NCBI GenBank assembly: GCA_035293845.1
Contig: DATGMB010000251.1
Location: 1 to 64,000 of the forward strand
DNA from: DATGMB01 sp035293845
GTDB lineage: Bacteria > Acidobacteriota > Terriglobia > Bryobacterales > Bryobacteraceae
Reading direction: 5' to 3'
DNA length: 64,000 nucleotides
Shown one piece after another: positions 31,007 through 39,877 of this stretch. Position numbers and translations under genes: made by a program. How positions within the stretch are numbered: the first letter of the stretch is position 1; the number at the start of each line of letters is the position of its first letter. The notes beneath the pieces were generated by a model. The model worked only from the letters and a program-made list of their open reading frames with translations. It had not been told where the DNA came from and ran no database searches.

Positions 31007-34000
31007 ATGACGCGATTTCTCGTCTTGTTGTCTCTCACGGCGGCGCTCGCATTTGCTCAGGTCGACGTCACCTCCGTCAATGGTGTCGTGACCGATCCTT
31101 CAGGAGCTGCCGTTCCCGGCGCGAGCGTGACGGCCACCAACGCCGCTACGGGTGCGAAGTTTACGGCATCCACCAACGACCGGGGCGAGTATGCGATCCC
31201 CTCGATACCGGCGGGCGCCTATAAGCTTGCGGTCACCAAGGCCGGCTTCAAGACGGGGGCGGTGGACAACGTCGCTCTAAGCGTCGGCGTGCCGGGAACC
31301 GTCAACGTGAAGCTGGAAGTCGGACAGACGGCGGAGACGATCGAGGTCTCAGCGGGAGCGGAGATTGTGCAGGCGGCCACGGCCGACGTGAGCACGAACC
31401 TGACGGGGAAGCAGCTCACGGATCTCCCGTTTGCGACCCGCAATGCGGTCGAGCTGCTGGTGGACGCGCCGGGCACGCAGACCCCGACTACGCCGCGCAG
31501 TTCGACGGTGAACGGGCTGCCCAAGGGCGCGCTGAACGTCACGATTGACGGCATGAACACGCAGGACAACAACCTGAAGTCGTCGGACGGCTATTTCAGC
31601 TATATTTATCCGTCCGTCGATGCGTTGCAGGAAGTGACGCTCGAAAGCTCGGCCGCCGGGGTCGACAGCACGTCACAGGGCGGGGCGCAGATCAAGTTCG
31701 TCACGAAATCGGGAACCAACGAGTGGCACGGCGGCGGCTTCTGGCAGGACCGCAACACGTTTTTCAATGCCAATTTCTTCTTCAACAATCAGGCCGGGCT
31801 GCCGCGCGACATCGTGAAGCTGAACCAGTTCGGCGGACATATCGGCGGACCGATCAAGAAGAACAAGCTGTTCTTCTTCGGCAATGTCGAGCTGTACCGG
31901 TATCCGGGCACGAATCTGTATAACCGGACGTACCTGACGCCCAGCGCCGCAAGCGGCATTTATACCTATCGGGACAACACGGGAACGGTGCGCAGCGTGA
32001 ACCTGCTGCAACTGGCGGCCGCGAACCCGGCGCCGGCCGGCTCGCGAGCGTATACCACGACACCCGACCCGCTGCTGGCCAAGACGTATGCGCTCGAGCA
32101 GCAGCTCGGGGCCAACGGCATCGTGAAGAACAACCAGTCGGGGAACGACTACAACACGCTGACCACGAGCTACCAGCCGACGGGCACCGATTCGCGCAAC
32201 TTCTACACCACGCGCATCGATTACAACATCAACCAGAATCACACGTTTTCGCTGGTCTATAACTTCGACGGCTACACCTCGATCCCGGATTTTCTGAACG
32301 GTATCGTTCCCGATTTTCCGGGCGGCGGCACGGTGTTGTTTTCGAATGTCAATACGGGGCAGCGGAGCAACCGGTTCGATGGGACGGTGTCGCTGCGCTC
32401 CGTGCTCACCCCTCACCTGACGAACGAGTTCCGGGGCGGGTTGAACGGCGGCACGGTGCTGTTCTTCGACGCCGTCGCGCCGGGGCTGTTCGCGCCGTGG
32501 CGCGGGTTCGTGCCGAGTTTCGCGAGTCCGGGCACGAGCCTTTCCGGCGTGACGACCACGTCCGGCCCGCAGCGCCGCAACGCGCCGGTGAAGAACGTGG
32601 GAGACACGATGACGTTCCTCCGCGGATCGCACGTGATCAGCTTCGGCGGGAACTTCGATCAGATCAACCTATGGCAGCAGATCGTCGGCCGCGGGGAGAT
32701 TCCAAGCATCACCTTCGGCATCGCCAGTAACGATCCGATCTTCAACGGCAGCACCTCGATTTTCAATTCATCGACTCTGCCGGGCTCGACCTCCACGCAG
32801 CAGAGCCAGGCGGCGAACCTCTATGCGGATGTGACCGGCCGGGTTTCGCAGATTACGCAGCAGCTCGTGCTCGATGAGAAGACCCACCAGTATGCGATGA
32901 CGGCGCCGATCGACCGCGATCACATGCGCGAAATGGGTCTGTTCATTCAGGACCAGTGGCGCGCCCTTCCGAACCTGAGCGTCAATCTCGGGCTGCGCGC
33001 CGAAAAACAGTTCGCGTTTGTCAATGAAAACGGGCTCTATTCGGAGGTCTCGTATGCGGGCTTGTGGGGCGTTTCCGGGGTCGGCCATCTGTTCAGCCCC
33101 GGCACGCTGACCGGCCAGGCGCCGGTCTACACGCAGATCAACGGCAGCCCCTACGACCCGCCGCTGGTGTGGGCGCCGTCGGTCGGCGTTGCTTACCAGA
33201 TCAAGCCCAAGGACGGCTTTCTTAAGATCTTTACCGGCAGCCATGAAGGCGCGGCGGTGCTGCGCGCGGGCTACTCGATCGCGACCGTACGGGAGGGCAT
33301 GGGAGTCTACCAGAGCCTGTTCGCCTCCAACCAGGGCATCACCGTCGATGCCTCGACCTCGCCCACGACGTATCCCGCGAACTTCGGGCCGGGCGGCAGC
33401 GTCAATTTCAGCGATACCACGCTGCCCTCGCGCGTCTCCTCGATCGCGAGCACGCCCAGTTACCCGATCTCGGCCTGCTTCACGTGCAGCCTGAACGGCA
33501 TCGATCCCAACCTGAAGATGGGATACGTGCAGAGCTGGAACATTGGCTATCAGCGGGAAATTCAGCGCAACACGGTGGTCGAAATCCGGTACAACGGCAA
33601 TCATGGAACGGATCTGTGGCGGCAGCTCAACCTGAACGAAGTGAACATCCTGGAAAACGGGTTCCTGAGCGAATTCCAGATCGCGGCCAACAACCTCGCG
33701 ATTGCGCGCGGCGGCAACATCTATAACCAGACCACGAATAATTACGGTAACCAGGGGCTGCCGGGGCAGAAGCCGATCCCGATCATCCAGACGGCCATCG
33801 GCAACACCACGGATACCACCACAGCGACTTACCTGATGATGGGTCAGGCAGGGTCGCTGGCGAACTCCATCGCGACCAATGCGACCCGCATGACGTCGCT
33901 GACCAATGCGGGATACCCGGCCAACTTCTTCGTGTTAAACCCGACTGTGGCGGGCGGCGGTTCGTACGTGCTGGCCAACCTCGGCGCTTCCTATTACGAC

Positions 34001-34891
34001 GCGGCGACGGTCGAGTTCCGCCGCAGACTTTCGTCCGGCCTGCAGTTCCAGGGTAGTTACACCTTCGCCAAGGCGTTGGCGATGGGGGCGACAGCCAGTT
34101 CGAGCGACTTTTCGACGCCTACGACGCTACGCAATCTTGGGTTGGACAAGGCGCCGGAGAGCTTCGATATCCGCAACGCCATCAAGTTCAACTGGATCTA
34201 TCAGCTTCCTTTCGGGAACGGCCGGCACTTCGGGATTTCGAACGTCGTAGCGCGAAAGATCCTGGAGGGCTGGCAGATCGCAGGCGTGGTGCGGCTGCAG
34301 TCGGGCACGCCGCTGTTCCTGAACGGACTCGGCACATTTAACAGCGCCGGGACGGCGCCTGGTTCGGGAGTCGTGCTGCACAATATCACGGTGAGCCAAC
34401 TGCAGAGCATGGTCGGCATTTACAAGACCAGCCTGCCTGGTCCGAACGGCGGCCTGATCTACTATCTGCCGCCGCCTTCAACCACGTCCACCGCCGGTCT
34501 GAACAGCGGCAACAACACCAACTTCATCTACAACACGCAGGCGGCTTTCAATGTGAACGGTCTGACGCCGGCGCAGGTCGATCCGAACGCGCCTTACGTC
34601 AGCCCCGCGCCGGCCGGCCAGTTGGGCGGAATAGTTTACGTCTACGCGCCATGGCAGCGGCACTTCGACATCAACCTGCAGAAAGAAATTCAGATCAAGG
34701 AGCGTGTGAACCTGCTGATCCGGGGATCGGCGCTGGACGTTTTGAACCTGACGAATTTCATTCCGCCATCGGGGAACAATACGGCGTCCACCTTCGGGCA
34801 GCTTGGGCCTTCGAACGCGTACCGCGATATCTCGGGCACGGTCGATCCGGGCTCGCGCATTATCGAGTTTCTGGTCCGGCTGAACTTCTGA
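31007..34891 (+). CDS. Oar-type TonB-dependent outer-membrane receptor 5
   Basis: At 1294 residues this is the largest receptor in the window. It has a signal peptide at 1-18 (ending AALAFAQ), a regulatory-like domain (VNGVVTDPSGAAVPGASV, IPSIPAGAYKLAVTKAGF), a plug (NLTGKQLTDLPFATRNAVEL, VNGLPKGALNVTIDGMNTQD) and a barrel ending FLVRLNF. I use ATG 31007, with AAGGGAAG upstream, in place of the TTG at 30986 that would add seven residues before the leader. It has its own near-consensus promoter although it follows receptor 4 closely. The substrate is unknown. Confidence 0.92.
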   Translation: MTRFLVLLSLTAALAFAQVDVTSVNGVVTDPSGAAVPGASVTATNAATGAKFTASTNDRGEYAIPSIPAGAYKLAVTKAGFKTGAVDNVALSVGVPGTVNVKLEVGQTAETIEVSAGAEIVQAATADVSTNLTGKQLTDLPFATRNAVELLVDAPGTQTPTTPRSSTVNGLPKGALNVTIDGMNTQDNNLKSSDGYFSYIYPSVDALQEVTLESSAAGVDSTSQGGAQIKFVTKSGTNEWHGGGFWQDRNTFFNANFFFNNQAGLPRDIVKLNQFGGHIGGPIKKNKLFFFGNVELYRYPGTNLYNRTYLTPSAASGIYTYRDNTGTVRSVNLLQLAAANPAPAGSRAYTTTPDPLLAKTYALEQQLGANGIVKNNQSGNDYNTLTTSYQPTGTDSRNFYTTRIDYNINQNHTFSLVYNFDGYTSIPDFLNGIVPDFPGGGTVLFSNVNTGQRSNRFDGTVSLRSVLTPHLTNEFRGGLNGGTVLFFDAVAPGLFAPWRGFVPSFASPGTSLSGVTTTSGPQRRNAPVKNVGDTMTFLRGSHVISFGGNFDQINLWQQIVGRGEIPSITFGIASNDPIFNGSTSIFNSSTLPGSTSTQQSQAANLYADVTGRVSQITQQLVLDEKTHQYAMTAPIDRDHMREMGLFIQDQWRALPNLSVNLGLRAEKQFAFVNENGLYSEVSYAGLWGVSGVGHLFSPGTLTGQAPVYTQINGSPYDPPLVWAPSVGVAYQIKPKDGFLKIFTGSHEGAAVLRAGYSIATVREGMGVYQSLFASNQGITVDASTSPTTYPANFGPGGSVNFSDTTLPSRVSSIASTPSYPISACFTCSLNGIDPNLKMGYVQSWNIGYQREIQRNTVVEIRYNGNHGTDLWRQLNLNEVNILENGFLSEFQIAANNLAIARGGNIYNQTTNNYGNQGLPGQKPIPIIQTAIGNTTDTTTATYLMMGQAGSLANSIATNATRMTSLTNAGYPANFFVLNPTVAGGGSYVLANLGASYYDAATVEFRRRLSSGLQFQGSYTFAKALAMGATASSSDFSTPTTLRNLGLDKAPESFDIRNAIKFNWIYQLPFGNGRHFGISNVVARKILEGWQIAGVVRLQSGTPLFLNGLGTFNSAGTAPGSGVVLHNITVSQLQSMVGIYKTSLPGPNGGLIYYLPPPSTTSTAGLNSGNNTNFIYNTQAAFNVNGLTPAQVDPNAPYVSPAPAGQLGGIVYVYAPWQRHFDINLQKEIQIKERVNLLIRGSALDVLNLTNFIPPSGNNTASTFGQLGPSNAYRDISGTVDPGSRIIEFLVRLNF

Positions 34892-34912
34892 TTCACCGCG
34901 TCGCCTCGGTGA

Positions 34913-34932
34913 GGGCCGGGCATGCCCGGCCC
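34913..34932. repeat. Perfect 20-bp palindrome GGGCCGGGCA/TGCCCGGCCC
   Basis: The palindrome is followed by CCTACGGGTAGGG, itself partly palindromic. It lies between receptor 5 and the Tat-exported gene. A relative, GGGCCGGCC-GT-GGCCGGCCC followed by CCTACTGCGG, lies just after that gene at 36692-36711, so the pair brackets it. Confidence 0.55.
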
Positions 34933-34946
34933 CTACGGGTAGGGCC

Positions 34947-36686
34947 ATGGTTACGATCGATCGGCGGACGTTCCTCTCCGGCATAACCGGGTCGCTGCTG
35001 GCGGTGCCGGCGGCGGCCCGGCCCGCGCCGTCCGCGGCTCCGGCGTGCTGGCTCGATATCGCCGCGCCGTTCGTAGTCGTCGATCCCGCGCAAAGTCTAT
35101 CGACCGAGATCCTGCTGACCGCGACGTGCTTTCCCGGAGCGGACGGTTACCGCGATCCGCATTTCGCCACCGAATACGAGGTGCTGCTGTACGATGCCTC
35201 GGGCAAGCCGCTGGCGCTCGACCGCGATGGCCGGTTCGAAGTGCGGGCCATGCATCCCACGCTGCTCGATCCGCGCCGGCTCTCCGGGCGGGATGCCTTT
35301 TTCGGCGGCGCGAAGATTCGCGTGGCGCCCTCGTCGGGGCAGATGACGCACGCGGGCGATCTGTTCAGCGCGGGCTTCGTTCGCTGGAACCTGCCCTCGA
35401 ATTTCGATAACGTGCACGCCCAGCCCGCGCCGCCGCAGCAGGTGTTCGGCCGCTTCAACTATTCGATGCCGTTTCCCGCCCTGTCCGAGTATCACTGCGC
35501 GTTCGCGCTCTTCAATCCCAATGAGGAGCCATCGTGGGGCGTGGTCCGGGTGGTGGACCGGATGGGGCGCGCGGCGGTCGAGCGGCCGTACCGGCTACGC
35601 CCGCACCAGAGCGTGCTTTACTCACTGGCGGATCTGAAGCCGGCCGAGACGCCCGGCGAGGCGCTGGCAATTGCGCCTCTCGCCGAGCCGAAACTGGCCG
35701 CGGGCGGTGTCGTGGTCGTGCGGAATGATAGCGACAAGGCGGCGTTCGCGTACACCTTTATGAAGGGACGGCAGGGCGGCAGCTTTACGGTGGAGCATCC
35801 GCTGCACTTCGCGGCGGACGCACCGATCAAGAAGGCGCGCGCGACGCCGTACGGCGCGAACCGTTCGTTTCCGGCGCAGGCTCTGGTCTATACGCCCATG
35901 ATCTTCCGCGGTCTGCGAACCGGCGGAGTGACGCTTGAATCGCGCGTTTACTTCAGCGCCAGCCGTTGGCAGGAGGAGGCACTTTGGCTCATGCCGTTCG
36001 TGACCACCGGAAAGGGCGATATCGCGTGGGTTTCCAACCGCGATGACGGGTTTGCGTCGCGCGTGACGCCGGCCGCGCACGCCGATCAGGGCCTGCTGCG
36101 GCTGGGCGAATTTCAGAGCGCTGCGATGGATTGCCGCGGCCTGCCGCTGCCGGAGGGCTTTTCGGGCGGCCTCGGGGTGGCCACGATTCCCAAGACGTCG
36201 CACTCGCTGCTGAAGGTCGAAGTGCGGGCCGCGGAGTGGGGGCGGGTAGCGTTCACCCACTTCCGGCCGGGTGGCAATGTGGCGAAGGCGTACCGGCGCG
36301 CCGACGGGCGCGGCGGGCTGGCGACGGATTACATCGTGAGCGGCGTTCACGTGATGCGCGGGCGACGCGACTGCCTGCTCGCCGTGATGAACATCGAATT
36401 CGAAGACGATCAGGCGGGCACGCCGCGGCTGCAGTTGTTCGGCGCCTCGGGGTTAATGGCCGAGAAGACGCTGGATGCGTTCCCGCCGCTGGCGTGCCGC
36501 CACCTGCTGGTTTCGGAGCTGTTCACGGGCGTGCAAAGCGACCCGGACGCGCCGTTCACGCTGCGGATGCAAGTGCCGGAGGCGCTCATGATCGTCTCGG
36601 CTCTGCACCTGGATTACGAGCGGCGCGATCTCGCGCTGGAGCACGGCTCGGACCGGCACTCGACGTTTCAGGATTTCAAGTGTTAG
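34947..36686 (+). CDS. Tat-exported protein of unknown function
   Basis: This 579-residue protein has a clear twin-arginine leader (DRRTFLSGITGSLLAVPAAA). I do not recognise its family. The mature part looks beta-rich: many short alternating strands (TEYEVLLYDASGKPLAL, VFGRFNYSMPFPALSEYHC, GVTLESRVYFSASRW), with no obvious catalytic motif and no membrane segment after the leader. Tat export suggests it folds in the cytoplasm, perhaps around a cofactor. It is co-directional with receptor 5, 55 bp away, and convergent with the GMC oxidoreductase pair. Palindromes flank it on both sides. Confidence 0.75.
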   Translation: MVTIDRRTFLSGITGSLLAVPAAARPAPSAAPACWLDIAAPFVVVDPAQSLSTEILLTATCFPGADGYRDPHFATEYEVLLYDASGKPLALDRDGRFEVRAMHPTLLDPRRLSGRDAFFGGAKIRVAPSSGQMTHAGDLFSAGFVRWNLPSNFDNVHAQPAPPQQVFGRFNYSMPFPALSEYHCAFALFNPNEEPSWGVVRVVDRMGRAAVERPYRLRPHQSVLYSLADLKPAETPGEALAIAPLAEPKLAAGGVVVVRNDSDKAAFAYTFMKGRQGGSFTVEHPLHFAADAPIKKARATPYGANRSFPAQALVYTPMIFRGLRTGGVTLESRVYFSASRWQEEALWLMPFVTTGKGDIAWVSNRDDGFASRVTPAAHADQGLLRLGEFQSAAMDCRGLPLPEGFSGGLGVATIPKTSHSLLKVEVRAAEWGRVAFTHFRPGGNVAKAYRRADGRGGLATDYIVSGVHVMRGRRDCLLAVMNIEFEDDQAGTPRLQLFGASGLMAEKTLDAFPPLACRHLLVSELFTGVQSDPDAPFTLRMQVPEALMIVSALHLDYERRDLALEHGSDRHSTFQDFKC

Positions 36687-36691
36687 GCCGC

Positions 36692-36711
36692 GGGCCGGCC
36701 GTGGCCGGCCC
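36692..36711. repeat. Palindrome related to the one at 34913
   Basis: GGGCCGGCC (36692-36700), a 2-nt centre and GGCCGGCCC (36703-36711) form a perfect hairpin in the 25-bp gap between two convergent genes. It may serve as a bidirectional terminator. The trailing CCTAC matches the copy at 34913. Confidence 0.5.
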
Positions 36712-37290
36712 CTACTGCGGGCTGCGCTTGAGGGCGTAGTCGATCGCCTCCTGCGGCACGCTGAACTGCGCCATCCCGCTGTTGCCCATGTAGCCGACAT
36801 CCTTGTAGCCGATGGGCGTGGTGTAATACGCGTCGGCCACCATGCGGCGGCAGAAGGCGAAGAACTGGATGCCGGGGTTGAGCTCGGGCGAGGCGTTGCG
36901 CCGGTAGGCGATCAGGTCGAGCATGGCGGTCTGCTCGGCGGGCGCGGCTTCGAGGAACGTCTTGCCATCGTACTTGTGCGCCATCGCTTCGTCGAGCCAC
37001 ATGAGGCCGCCGGTGTAGATATCGCGCATCTCCTCGCTGGCGCCGCAGAGAAAATCGATGAAGGCGGCGGCTTTGGCTTCAAGCGCGCCGGGGGAATGCT
37101 CGTCGGCGGGGATGATGAGGTCGCTCAGGCGCTCGAGCGTGGCGTATTCGTGGGCCGTCAGGGCCTTGGGCGCGTAAGCCGCGGCGCTCGCAGCTTCACG
37201 GGCCTGCTGCGCGTCCGCCGCGGTGACGAGCGCCGCGCCGGCGGCGATGCCGGCGAGCCACTGGCGGCGCGAGAGATCCGAATTAGACAT
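36712..37290 (-). CDS. Gluconate 2-dehydrogenase subunit 3-like, Tat-exported small subunit
   Basis: This 192-residue protein has a twin-arginine leader (LSRRQWLAGIAAGAALV). The pattern EYATLERLSDLIIPADEHSP followed by AAAFIDFLCG is typical of the 'gluconate 2-dehydrogenase subunit 3' family. These small subunits accompany GMC-type flavoprotein dehydrogenases and carry the complex through the Tat pathway, since the large subunit often has no leader of its own. Its start overlaps the stop of the upstream GMC gene by 8 nt, so the two are coupled. No cytochrome c subunit is adjacent. Confidence 0.88.
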   Translation of the reverse strand: MSNSDLSRRQWLAGIAAGAALVTAADAQQAREAASAAAYAPKALTAHEYATLERLSDLIIPADEHSPGALEAKAAAFIDFLCGASEEMRDIYTGGLMWLDEAMAHKYDGKTFLEAAPAEQTAMLDLIAYRRNASPELNPGIQFFAFCRRMVADAYYTTPIGYKDVGYMGNSGMAQFSVPQEAIDYALKRSPQ

Positions 37291-38959
37291 TGCCCTTCCT
37301 CATTTCTTCGGCCAGATATTCCGAGGCCCGCCAGGAGAATGCCACGATGCTGAGGGTCACGTTCTTATCCGGGTTGCTGACAAACGGGGCGGCATCGCAG
37401 ACGAACAGGTTCTTCACCTCGTGGGACTGGCAGTAGGAATTCAACACGCTGGTTTTGGGATCCTTGCCCATGCGCACAGTGCCGGCTTCGTGGATGATGG
37501 TGCCGCCGGTCGAGATCGCGCGGTCGGGAGCCGGAGCGCGGCCCATCGGCGTGCCGCCCATGGTCTCGATGATCGAGGCGAAGGTCTTCTCCATGTGCTT
37601 GACTTGGTTGATCTCGTGCTCGCTCCACTTCCAGTGGAAGCGGAGGACCGGAATGCCCCAGGCGTCGGTCTTGGAGGGGTCGATCTCGCAGTAGCTATCT
37701 TTATTCGGGATCATCTCGCCGCGGCCGGAGAAGTGCACGTAGGCGCCGTACTCTTCGCGGATCTTCTCCTTGAGCGCTTTGCCGTAGCCTTCGTGGCGGT
37801 TGCACTGGCCGGCGAAGCTGCCGAGCTCGGGCATCCCGAAGCCGCCGCCGAGCTCGATGTGGTAGCCGCGCGGAAAGTCCTTGGTCTTATCCTCGTAAAG
37901 CCACCACGGCACGTAGAGATGCATGCCGCCGATGCCATCGCAGTTGTGGCGGGGCAGGCCGGAGAGCGCGGGGACGTAGCCGCTCATGGCGAAGCCGACG
38001 GTGTCGGTGAGGTTGCGGCCGACCTGGCCGGAGCCGTTGGCGATCTTCGAATTCAGCAGAAGGCGCGCCGATTCGCAGGCGCTCGCCGCCACGACCACGG
38101 CTTTGCAGCGCACCTGCTTTTCCGAGCGCGTGGCCTTATCGACGTAAGAAACCGCGGTCACCTTGCCGCCCGCGCCGGTCACCAGCTCGCGCGCCATCGC
38201 GCCCGTGATCACGGTCAGGCGGCCGGTTTTCATGGCGGGGAAGATCATCGCCTGGCTGGAGGAAAACGCCGACGCGGTGTGGCAGCCCCGGCCGCATTGC
38301 CCGCAGTAGTGGCAGGCGGCGCGGCCGTTGAGCGGCTTGGTCAGCATCGCCATGCGAGAGGGGATGCACGGGATGTTCAGCTTCTTGCAGGCGCGCTGGA
38401 TGAGGATTTCGTGGACGCGCGGCGCAATCGGCGGGAGGAAATTACCGTCCGGCGCGGTGCGTAGTCCTTCTTTGGTGCCGGTGACGCCGATGAAGCCCTC
38501 GGCCTTGTCGTACCAGGGCGACATTTCGGCGTAGGTGACGGGCCAGGGATCGCCGAGGCCGTCTTCGGGCTGGAAATCGTAATCGGCGAAGCGCAGGGAG
38601 ATGCGGCCGTAGTGGTTGGTGCGGCCGCCGAGGATGCGCGACCGGAACCAGCGGAAGGTGCTGCCCTGCGCGACGGTGTAGGGCTCGCCAGGGACCTCCC
38701 AGTAGCCGTTGGGCGCGGCGAAGTAGCCCCACTGCTGGCGGCCGAAGTACATTTCGGCGTGCGCGCCGGCGCCCCGGTGATCGACCTGCCACGGCGTGAC
38801 ATGCTCCTTGAAATCCTGCATCGGATTGAGCATGGGCCCGGCTTCGAGCAGGGCGACGTTGAGGCCGCGGTCCGTCAGGACCTTGACCGCCGTGCCGCCG
38901 CCGGCGCCCGAACCGATCACGACGACATCGAAGACTTGGGGACTTCGTATGATTTGCAT
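37283..38959 (-). CDS. GMC-family FAD oxidoreductase (sugar/alcohol dehydrogenase large subunit)
   Basis: This 558-residue flavoprotein has the FAD-binding VIGSGAGGGTAVKVL at residues 13-27 and the GMC C-terminal signature IIHEAGTVRMGKDP with the conserved His. An unusual cluster CHYCGQCGRGC lies near residues 214-225 and could hold an iron-sulfur centre, as known for some FAD-glucose dehydrogenases. It probably oxidises a sugar, sugar acid or alcohol in the periplasm. It has no leader; export would rely on the adjacent Tat-signal small subunit. I start at ATG 38959 because the FAD motif is then at the usual depth; the frame is open further upstream without conserved sequence. Confidence 0.92.
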   Translation of the reverse strand: MQIIRSPQVFDVVVIGSGAGGGTAVKVLTDRGLNVALLEAGPMLNPMQDFKEHVTPWQVDHRGAGAHAEMYFGRQQWGYFAAPNGYWEVPGEPYTVAQGSTFRWFRSRILGGRTNHYGRISLRFADYDFQPEDGLGDPWPVTYAEMSPWYDKAEGFIGVTGTKEGLRTAPDGNFLPPIAPRVHEILIQRACKKLNIPCIPSRMAMLTKPLNGRAACHYCGQCGRGCHTASAFSSSQAMIFPAMKTGRLTVITGAMARELVTGAGGKVTAVSYVDKATRSEKQVRCKAVVVAASACESARLLLNSKIANGSGQVGRNLTDTVGFAMSGYVPALSGLPRHNCDGIGGMHLYVPWWLYEDKTKDFPRGYHIELGGGFGMPELGSFAGQCNRHEGYGKALKEKIREEYGAYVHFSGRGEMIPNKDSYCEIDPSKTDAWGIPVLRFHWKWSEHEINQVKHMEKTFASIIETMGGTPMGRAPAPDRAISTGGTIIHEAGTVRMGKDPKTSVLNSYCQSHEVKNLFVCDAAPFVSNPDKNVTLSIVAFSWRASEYLAEEMRKGNV

Positions 38960-39021
38960 CCTGAATGCCTGTGCTCTTGATTGTATACCGGCAGATTGGC
39001 AGACCGCGTACGAGTGTTGCC

Positions 39022-39442
39022 TTAGTTGCCCCGCGGGACCTCCACGCGCTCGATGACGTAAACATCGACCGGCCCTTTGGCGGGCTCGAGCTTCAATCCC
39101 AGGCGGTCCATGATGAGGAACACTGTGGGCCGCGTAGGAACGGCCATGGCCAGGCGGTGGCTTCGATGTCGTACCGTTCCGAGCGCGCCCACGCCGCACC
39201 GCCGGAGAGCCGCCCGGTCTGCGACTGGAACGGAAGATCGTAGGCGAGCGAAATGATGATGTATAGGGGCGGATTCACCAGGCGGGTCCGGCCTGTAGGT
39301 AGCAATCCGAAAGGCGACCCCACGCGCGTTCGGGTCCTGGTTGCGCTTCACGGTCGTCATAGAACGCCGGCTGCGGCTGCGCCGCGGCAATTGCGGCTGC
39401 CAGGACGCCCGCGCAGCCGCACCGCAAGATGGCTTTTCCCAT
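39022..39442 (-). pseudogene. Decayed TIGR03435-family exported protein gene
   Basis: A well-placed ribosome binding site (AGGAGG) and ATG 39442 lead into a signal-like peptide (MGKAILRCGCAGVLAAAIAA). After that, matches to the Solibacter TIGR03435 family are spread over different frames: SVKRN-like text (TVKRNQDPNARG), then LAYDLPFQSQTGRLSGGAAW and ARSERYDIEATA, and finally the family C-terminus (DRLGLKLEPAKGPVDVYVIE). The central region of about 130 residues is missing. At least two frameshifts and a large internal deletion are needed to explain this. An intact member of the same family lies at 59616-60500 for comparison. Confidence 0.72.
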
Positions 39443-39460
39443 GCGCACCTCCTGCCAGGA

Positions 39461-39877
39461 TTAGACGCCGGCGGGCGCGATTGGTGCCGGCTGGTCCGGA
39501 GCCAACCCGAACGCGAGTCGAATCGCCTCGTCCACTTGGTCCATCAGCGCCCCGTCGATTCGCCCGAGGCGCTTGACGAGCCTCCTGCGGTCTACGGTTC
39601 TGACCTGGTTGAACAGCGCGACAGACGCGACCGCCAGCCCCGTTGCTCCGCCGGCGGGTAAAAGCACGTGGAGGGGCGACAACGGCAGGCGCACCGTGGA
39701 GGTGATCGGCGCGACCATCGTGACCTGGCTGTAGCGGTTCGAAACATCATTCTGAATGATCAGTGCCGGCCTCGTCTTGCGGATCTCGTGACCTACCGCC
39801 GGATCGAGTGCCGTGAGGTGGATTTCACCCCTCTTCGGCCAGTCCTGGATGTCTCGGCGTTCTCGCTTGCCTGCCAT
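39461..39877 (-). CDS. MazF/PemK-type toxin endoribonuclease
   Basis: This 138-residue protein is of the PemK/MazF fold: PKRGEIHLTALDPAVGHEI, KTRPALIIQNDVSN, VTMVAPITSTVR and ALFNQVRTVDRRRL are the conserved strands of this mRNA-interferase family. The C-terminal VDEAIRLAFGL helix is also typical. I start at ATG 39877, which gives the usual ~20 residues before the first strand. The upstream antitoxin frame runs 85 nt into this gene in another frame, so translation of the two is likely linked. The target sequence of the nuclease cannot be predicted. Confidence 0.85.
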   Translation of the reverse strand: MAGKRERRDIQDWPKRGEIHLTALDPAVGHEIRKTRPALIIQNDVSNRYSQVTMVAPITSTVRLPLSPLHVLLPAGGATGLAVASVALFNQVRTVDRRRLVKRLGRIDGALMDQVDEAIRLAFGLAPDQPAPIAPAGV

